39,961 nucleotides of DNA from Solimicrobium sp. (GTDB taxonomy: Bacteria > Pseudomonadota > Gammaproteobacteria > Burkholderiales > Burkholderiaceae_D). A program made the position numbers and the translations under genes. Positions 34,284 to 39,961 of the stretch are shown here, one piece after another; within the stretch, counting starts at the first letter, position 1, and every line of letters starts with the position of its first letter. The stretch lies in contig JAJNBE010000014.1 of NCBI GenBank assembly GCA_021155915.1, positions 1 to 39,961 on the forward strand, given 5' to 3'. The notes below the pieces were generated by a model. That model did no database searches and had not been told where the DNA came from. It saw only the letters and a list, made by a program, of their open reading frames with translations.

Positions 34284-37001
34284 CTAGTTCTTATTCAACT
34301 CAATCCAGTTACCAATCTCCGGCAGACGTTGTGCACGCATTTTTATTTGAAAGTTAATATCAGCTATGGCCGTGTTGGTGCTGCTTTGAGCATTCGGGAC
34401 TATATGTGCTTTTGCGTAAGCCTGCAGTTTTTCTATCATTGCTGGATCGGCTGAACGGCTCGCAATTTTTGGTATAAATTGATTACGAGAATTGCCACTC
34501 ACTAACTGCTGCACATGTGTTAGATGTTTAATAGCGAAATCAAACGCTAAGTCAGGGTGCAAATACGCCACTTTACTGATCATGCCTGGGCTTGTGGTGG
34601 CACCAGGTTCATCGGTAATAGCAATTTCTAAAGCTCGGCTGGCCAAAACGGGGTCCTGACTGGAGGCAAGTAGGATGTAACGCTGTTCTTTCATCATCGA
34701 CGATTTTTCAGCCTTTGCAGCCGCGTGTAATTGATCCCACGCTACAACATCAGCATGCAAGGCCACCACCCGCAAAATGACCTTACGCAATTCCACCGGA
34801 AACTCAATTCCTTGCGCTGCGTACCGCCGGTTTGCTTCAGCGATCGTTTGGGTGTCCCTTAATTGGCTTAACACATCAATTAATTGCTCGCGCAGATTTG
34901 CTACGGCGGTAGTGTCGTCCGGACGCGCATTCCATCCGATGTGCGCCAATACAGGAGCTAAGCGCGCAATGGCAAATTGACTGAACTGTTGTTGATGCTT
35001 AGGGTTTCCTTGATAGTTGAGATAAATAGTCCTGTAAACTTCTGCAATTGTTTTCCAAATGTTTGGGTTTGCCTTGGTGGAAGTGGCATTAGCCAAATTC
35101 AAAAAATCAGTTATAGGTTGCTTACCGGCGAGACCTAGCGCCCAGGAATCGACCAACAAACTAAGCTGATCGATAGGTGCCATCATTGAAAAACGGTTCG
35201 CCAACGCAGCAAATTGTTTTGGTGCATACAACGTGCGGAAATAACCAGCTCGTCCTGCATTAATAATGACTGGGCCACAACCGGCAAGATGCATCTTTGC
35301 TTTACCCTTAGTGACCAAAGTTTGTGTTGTGTTCCCATTGTCAAGTAATTGCGCTGTGACCGGAACGCGCCAGCCCAACGGCTTTTTGTCCCACTGATCA
35401 CGACTAAATTCACTCTGAGTTAAATAAACCGTGGTTTTGCCGTCTTTGCAGCGAACATTGTCTACCACTATCATCGGTATGCCTGGTTGCAAGGTGAAGT
35501 CATGGGCGATGGCGGTGATGGGTATAATCCCTGTTTTTGTAGCGATCTGATTTCTGTTATTTGCGACCTTATTTGCTTCCTCTATTGCACGCCAAAAATC
35601 ATCTGAAGTCGTATTGCCATAGGCATGTTTTTTCATATAGATACGCACGCCTTCACGCCATGTGTCAGCGCCAACGTAGTTTTCTAACATACGGATGACA
35701 GCCTCTCCTTTTTGGTAGGTGATGCCATCAAATGCCTGTTCAGCTTGTTCCACCGAGTCAATGTGTTGCACAACCGGATGTGTGGTGGATAACGAATCTA
35801 ATTTCATTGCCGCTTCCTGCACATCAACAGCCGCCAAGTGGGTCGACCATTCAGGGTGCAAACGTTCAGCCATATGGCTTTCCATCCAAGAAGCAAACCC
35901 TTCGTTCAACCATAAATCATCCCACCAATGCATGGTGACCAAATTTCCAAACCACTGATGCGCCATTTCATGCGCCACTATGATAAAAGCTCTTTCCCTG
36001 TCCTTTTGCGTAAAATTAGTCGGATCAAGCAGCATATTTTGCTCAAAAGTTAAAATAGCACCCCAGTTTTCCATAGCAGAAAAAAATGAGCTGCTGCCCG
36101 GTGCAGCAATATTATCGAGTTTGGGCAAAGGATATAGCACAGCAAAATAATCGTTATATTTCTGCAGAAGTTCTTTAGACGCCGTAAATGCAAAATCTGC
36201 TTGCGTCAACACCCCTTTCTGGGTGACCACACCTACTTGCGTGCCGTTGATGTCGGCACTGACACGTTCAAAATCTCCCAAACCGAAGAACAACAGATAA
36301 GTCGACATTCTAGGCGTGGTGGCAAAAGTAATGAGGCTACGGCCCTCCGATAAGTCTTCCTTGCGAACAATCGGCATATTGCTCACTGCCATTTCATCAC
36401 GGGAGATAATAGCTTCTAAATCGAATGTAGCTTTATATGCTGGTTCATCCCAGGAAGGAATAAAGCGCCGTGCATCGGCCGTTTCAAACTGCGTATAGAG
36501 CGCACGTTTAGGTCCATTTGAAGTATCGTACTCAATATAAAATAGTCCACTGGCCTGTTTCTCGATAAGGCCAGAGTACGCTATGGACAAGGCGTACTGG
36601 CCAACCGCGATTGTGTGCGCAAATTCAAAACTAGCTGTTTGTTTTTCAACATTTACGTTGATTTTTGTGGGCATTACTTCCTGAGGGTGCTCAGCAGAAC
36701 GTAACTTAACCCCTTGAAATGTCAAATTAGTTGCATTCAACGTAATGCTAGAAGTAGGTTCAAGTACGTCAATATGAATAGTGACGTTAGAAGTAAAATT
36801 CGCCTTGACTGCATTTGGGACAAACGACACCTTGTAATGTGTCGGGCGAATAGAACGGGGAAGTTGCGTGGTCGTCTGGATTACTACCAACCTGTGGGGA
36901 AAATGGTCTGCTGGGTTATGCCGAGACTGCGCGGAGGCGCTAGAAAATATGGGAAATAGGCAGGTGATAACGACAACCAAATAAATGAAATATTGGCGCA
37001 T
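34284..37001 (-). CDS. Secreted M1 family zinc aminopeptidase
   Basis: 905 residues. It has an N-terminal signal peptide (YLVVVITCLFPIFSSASA, cut near residue 24), so it acts in the periplasm or outside, unlike cytoplasmic PepN. Zinc site HEMAH at 344-348 with E367 in LWLNEGFASW (HExxH-x18-E); substrate-binding SAMEN at 308-312, where most relatives have GAMEN; catalytic Tyr429 in DGITYQKGEAV. Domain order is that of the family: N-terminal beta-saddle, thermolysin-like catalytic domain, small beta domain, and a helical ERAP1-like C-terminal domain. It removes N-terminal residues from peptides, perhaps for amino-acid supply. It is a stand-alone gene; the sequence is closer to the eukaryote-like ERAP/APN type than to PepN, by eye. 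Confidence 0.92.
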   Translation of the reverse strand: MRQYFIYLVVVITCLFPIFSSASAQSRHNPADHFPHRLVVIQTTTQLPRSIRPTHYKVSFVPNAVKANFTSNVTIHIDVLEPTSSITLNATNLTFQGVKLRSAEHPQEVMPTKINVNVEKQTASFEFAHTIAVGQYALSIAYSGLIEKQASGLFYIEYDTSNGPKRALYTQFETADARRFIPSWDEPAYKATFDLEAIISRDEMAVSNMPIVRKEDLSEGRSLITFATTPRMSTYLLFFGLGDFERVSADINGTQVGVVTQKGVLTQADFAFTASKELLQKYNDYFAVLYPLPKLDNIAAPGSSSFFSAMENWGAILTFEQNMLLDPTNFTQKDRERAFIIVAHEMAHQWFGNLVTMHWWDDLWLNEGFASWMESHMAERLHPEWSTHLAAVDVQEAAMKLDSLSTTHPVVQHIDSVEQAEQAFDGITYQKGEAVIRMLENYVGADTWREGVRIYMKKHAYGNTTSDDFWRAIEEANKVANNRNQIATKTGIIPITAIAHDFTLQPGIPMIVVDNVRCKDGKTTVYLTQSEFSRDQWDKKPLGWRVPVTAQLLDNGNTTQTLVTKGKAKMHLAGCGPVIINAGRAGYFRTLYAPKQFAALANRFSMMAPIDQLSLLVDSWALGLAGKQPITDFLNLANATSTKANPNIWKTIAEVYRTIYLNYQGNPKHQQQFSQFAIARLAPVLAHIGWNARPDDTTAVANLREQLIDVLSQLRDTQTIAEANRRYAAQGIEFPVELRKVILRVVALHADVVAWDQLHAAAKAEKSSMMKEQRYILLASSQDPVLASRALEIAITDEPGATTSPGMISKVAYLHPDLAFDFAIKHLTHVQQLVSGNSRNQFIPKIASRSADPAMIEKLQAYAKAHIVPNAQSSTNTAIADINFQIKMRAQRLPEIGNWIELNKN

Positions 37002-37524
37002 GAAATTCTCTCAATAGAGGGGTTACGTTACAAGGTGGCCTCAGGCTATTACCCGCGGAACTCGGCAGTATACTATTTCAGGGCGTTATCGACCCGTTTA
37101 CTTCTAATTTTTTATAACACTGACAGAGTTTTAGGAGGCTTTGGTTAAGATAATTAGACCTATCCCTTATATTTCGCTCCGAGAATACATCCAGAAGCAC
37201 TGCGGTTGCCTTTAAAGTGACAGGAGACAAAGTTTAAGCGTATTCGGATCGCCGACAGGTAAGCCCTATCCGAAAACATAGCCGAGGCAAAAAATAGACG
37301 GAATTTTCAACACAAAAAATTATTCGAAATAACACATGAGGGAAATTTTCGAGAGCGTTGACTTGGGGCGACTTACCGACTAGCCTACATTTTTAAAAAA
37401 AGCTTTAATATTTCTTTGTAGAGACATTCAAATTTAAAAGAATATATTCTGAATTTTGATAGACCAATATTATTAACTACTTACGGTAATTAAAAATTAA
37501 CAATATATAAAGGAGTACTATACG
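37002..37524. other. Divergent intergenic region, 523 bp
   Basis: Separates the aminopeptidase and ankyrin genes and becomes very AT-rich toward the latter. TTGACT at 37358-37363 is a possible -35 but no good -10 follows. AAAGGAG at 37509-37515 is a strong ribosome site for the ankyrin gene. No other gene is supported. Confidence 0.5.
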
Positions 37525-39309
37525 ATGCAAGGTAACGCTAAAGTGCAACAAAAAATTATCTTACCAAAGAATTGGATTAGTTATGAAGATAAATTGGTAG
37601 ATGCTATTAAGAAAAATGATATCAAACAAATCAAATTTTATCTTGAAGTGCGGCAAAAAGGGAAGGAACCCATTGTAAGCTTAAGTTACAAGGATAACCA
37701 GGGTAGAAATGTTTTACATATAGCTGTAGAAAATGACGGGTCGGAAGATGTCATCCATCTTTTAATTAAAATGAATATAGACGTCAATGCTAAAGATAAC
37801 TTAGGCTATACTCCATTTCATCTGGCGATTAAACTTAATAAAACGAAACTAGCAAAAGAATTATTTTATTCACCTCGAGTCAATGTAAATACAATACATA
37901 ACGAAAAACGATCTACTTTAGACAGTGCTATTTCTCGAAGAAATGAGGAAATAATCGTATTATTATTAAATTACCAACCCAGTATTGTACAAAATTATGA
38001 TGATGTAAAAAGAATAAAAGTTTATGAAAATTTACTTAAGATGGCTTTAGAAAGCGACAATGTTACGTTATTCAAAGAGATTATTGTGAAATATCGGCCA
38101 TTAAATCAGGAAGCCTTAGAAGATTTGCCAAAAAAATCAAAAATCAAAAACTTATTATCTTATAGTCCTGGCAAAACGTATGAAGATGTACAATTTAATC
38201 TTTTTCAACCAGAACATAATTCTGCACTTCTAGAAGACTTGTTTTATGACCAAGCTTGTAGCAGTGAAGCAACTAGTTCAGAAAGCACCGATTCTGAAAA
38301 TGAGAGATATCAGGTTTTGAATGAAAATAAAGATGAAAAAAATAAGACATTGTTCAGAGGATTTCATTTTAGTCCCAAGCATCTCCCTACTACTGAGAAA
38401 AGAAATGGTGTGATCAATTCTAATCACGACAAACCTGTGTATAGTTTAGCTACTACTAAACTTGCTGAGGATCAAGGGAAAACTTTAGAGAGAGCAGATG
38501 AATTGGTTAAGGCTTATTTTGAGCTTTTAAAAATTACTCCTGATAAACGTGAATTCGACGAGAATTATACGAAAAGAGATCGCAAAGTGGCACAACAAAT
38601 AAAGGAATTTGATACCCTTTATCATCGGTTTGTGCATGCCTATGTCAATCCTCATGGATACGATGACCTTTTTAATAAGGGTGGAGCACGACGTAACTTC
38701 AATTTTTATAGCGATAATAATCCAACACTTTCTACTACTCCTGACGGTTTAGTGTCCGCTGAATATGCAACAGGGAAGCGCATTACAGAAGTTGCTCGCT
38801 ATTATCCTAAAGTGAGAAAAAGTACCGGCCATTTGAAACACCGTAGGCTAGGCTATGTAGAAATATATGCTATTTCAGAAGAATATTATAAAAAATATGC
38901 AATGGATGTAGATAAACTAAAAGAAGATAAGAAGATTTCTATTGCTCACAATCAAAGTTTTAATAAAGAAGTGGTTATAGAATCTTCGATCCCCAAAGAA
39001 TTCATTTTAGGTTATCAAATATTTTGTTTACCCAGCTTCAATGCAGACTGGTCAGATTCTATTCTAAAACGTTATGGATTAAGTAATGAAGTATATAACT
39101 CCTATCGTAAAAGATTACGTAATGATTGGAATAATAGAACAACAATTTTGGAAGATATTGTTGTTATAGTAACTAAATATCAAGCACAACAAATGATAGC
39201 GTTGGTCAAAGCAAATGCAGATAAATATGGCCGAGATGAAAATAAAGTAAGTAAAGAGAAAAAGCTGAATTTGACCTCCACCGGCTCACATATCGCAAAA
39301 TCCGGCTAA
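37525..39309 (+). CDS. Ankyrin-repeat protein with ART-like C-terminal half, candidate effector
   Basis: 594 residues, no signal peptide, AT-rich codon use. Ankyrin units run from about 21 to 190: clear ones are GRNVLHIAVENDGSEDVIHL (60-79) and GYTPFHLAIKLNKTKLAKEL (94-113), others degenerate. An acidic, Ser-rich linker follows (SSEATSSESTDSENE, 246-260). The C-terminal half has LFRGFHF (276-282), NPTLSTTPDG (399-408) with SAEYATG, and NKEVVIESSIPKEFILGYQI (480-499). The order R, then S-T-T, then a Glu-containing strand resembles the R-S-E motifs of ADP-ribosyltransferase toxins, and the last strand resembles their E-containing end. That assignment is by eye and unproven; a full E-x-E is not evident. 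Ankyrin repeats bind host proteins in many effectors. Strong ribosome site. Confidence 0.7.
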   Translation: MQGNAKVQQKIILPKNWISYEDKLVDAIKKNDIKQIKFYLEVRQKGKEPIVSLSYKDNQGRNVLHIAVENDGSEDVIHLLIKMNIDVNAKDNLGYTPFHLAIKLNKTKLAKELFYSPRVNVNTIHNEKRSTLDSAISRRNEEIIVLLLNYQPSIVQNYDDVKRIKVYENLLKMALESDNVTLFKEIIVKYRPLNQEALEDLPKKSKIKNLLSYSPGKTYEDVQFNLFQPEHNSALLEDLFYDQACSSEATSSESTDSENERYQVLNENKDEKNKTLFRGFHFSPKHLPTTEKRNGVINSNHDKPVYSLATTKLAEDQGKTLERADELVKAYFELLKITPDKREFDENYTKRDRKVAQQIKEFDTLYHRFVHAYVNPHGYDDLFNKGGARRNFNFYSDNNPTLSTTPDGLVSAEYATGKRITEVARYYPKVRKSTGHLKHRRLGYVEIYAISEEYYKKYAMDVDKLKEDKKISIAHNQSFNKEVVIESSIPKEFILGYQIFCLPSFNADWSDSILKRYGLSNEVYNSYRKRLRNDWNNRTTILEDIVVIVTKYQAQQMIALVKANADKYGRDENKVSKEKKLNLTSTGSHIAKSG

Positions 39310-39328
39310 GCCGAGATTTTCTATTAGG
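39291..39328. repeat. Dispersed palindromic element, copy 2
   Basis: GCAAAATCCGGCTAAGCCGA followed by GATTTTCTATTAGG matches the palindrome at 4492-4534 over most of its length. It overlaps the last codons and stop of the ankyrin gene, and CGGC-TAA-GCCG followed by GATTTT could act as its terminator. TAGGAC and GTCCTA flanking the next 20 bases form a further small inverted repeat. Confidence 0.55.
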
Positions 39329-39961
39329 ACGGAGGCAAGCGAAGAGGTCCTATAATTTCAGGACTGAAAAATTAAAAGTATTGCTAAGTGCTGCCGGAAT
39401 AAAAACGCTCCGAGAAAAATCGATCTCGGTTATTTATGCCAGAGAGATAATAGGGGGTCCGGTAGAACTACTTGGGTATATTAATGATTGGTAACAGACT
39501 TCGCACCAATCAACTTAGCCCTTTTAATTTATTTCAAGGTTAAGTTCCAATGTCTGTCCACTGGAGAAGCTGAAAATGGTTTGCAGGAGGAAAGCTGCAG
39601 ACCAAAATCTTCATAACACAAAAAGTTCAGCTTGTTCATTCTCGTACACCGGTTGAAATCCTTGATCGTGCAAGCTTCGGCCACAACGACCCGTCCATTT
39701 GCGTTACTGAAAAAGTTTTATACAGGTCTTCTTCCCAAGGCATATGCAGATATTATTGTATGAAGTCTGACCCAACGTCACGATCTATTTATCTGCGGGA
39801 AGCTACTGATCAGCACCTCCAAAAAAATCTTACCCAAACTTTCTAAGATACTTCGGGGGCGAAGGGAAGTAAGGGGTCACACGAAACGAATTTTTTTACA
39901 CGAATTAATTGAGCGAAGCCCGGACCCAAACACAGATTTAACTAACTATTACCCCGTCTAT
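39310..39961. other. Right-end region without a supported gene
   Basis: About 650 bases. Two frames stay open for 60-70 codons without starts or ribosome sites: plus strand ending REIIGGPVELLGYINDW near 39494, and minus strand 39720-39529 with NGRVVVAEACTIKDFN. Both could be relics; neither is recognised. CCGAGA and TCTCGG near 39409-39428 form a small hairpin. Confidence 0.4.

Noticed and set aside
39529..39720. Minus-strand frame with NGRVVVAEACTIKDFN and plus-strand frame ending VELLGYINDW nearby
   Set aside because: Neither has a start with a ribosome site and neither is recognised; kept only as possible relics.

Overview
The window looks like a chromosomal segment of a host-associated gammaproteobacterium, most plausibly a member of Legionellales or a relative. 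This is inferred from two things lying side by side: a complete-looking set of Kps-type (ABC-transporter dependent) capsule genes, and a run of proteins of the kind such bacteria use inside eukaryotic cells (pentapeptide repeats, ankyrin repeats, Sel1-like repeats, a possible F-box). No rRNA or tRNA gene, CRISPR array or intact mobile element was seen, and no species can be named from the sequence alone.

Region 1 (1-22923) is a surface polysaccharide locus. It opens with the tail of one glycosyltransferase and a complete one (235-1527), followed by an IS66-family relic and an unrelated Sel1-like protein. A long minus-strand block then reads, in transcription order, kpsE, kpsM, kpsT, a GT4 glycosyltransferase, a DUF4214-GT4-GT4 protein, a GT2-GT4-DUF4214 protein, a lipoprotein resembling a clan GH-A glycosidase, gmd and rmd (GDP-D-rhamnose or a related 6-deoxyhexose). 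A divergent plus-strand block holds another GT4 enzyme, a half-length KpsC-like protein, KpsS, a short-chain dehydrogenase and an LtaS-like membrane phosphotransferase. Many junctions are ATGA or TAATG overlaps, so the blocks are probably translationally coupled operons. In the model, glycosyltransferases build a GDP-deoxyhexose-containing chain on a KpsC/KpsS-type lipid-Kdo primer, KpsMT exports it and KpsE bridges the periplasm. The outer-membrane partner KpsD and the Kdo-supply genes kpsF and kpsU are not in the window.

Region 2 (23565-39309) is an accessory stretch of loosely spaced genes, mostly without enzyme annotation. It holds a 1208-residue pentapeptide-repeat protein with an internal duplication, a Sel1-like protein, creA, a frameshifted small membrane protein, a protein carrying 18 uninterrupted nine-residue A-x-A-x-A repeats, a possible F-box protein, a secreted M1 aminopeptidase and an ankyrin protein whose C-terminal half resembles an ADP-ribosyltransferase fold. 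Several may be secreted effectors, but no secretion apparatus is visible here.

The most unusual item is the nonapeptide repeat protein at 30232-31614. Next are the duplicated pentapeptide protein, the ankyrin/ART-like protein, and a palindromic DNA element found both inside the capsule locus and at the end of the ankyrin gene. Gene-free stretches contain relics and small repeats but little that can be named.
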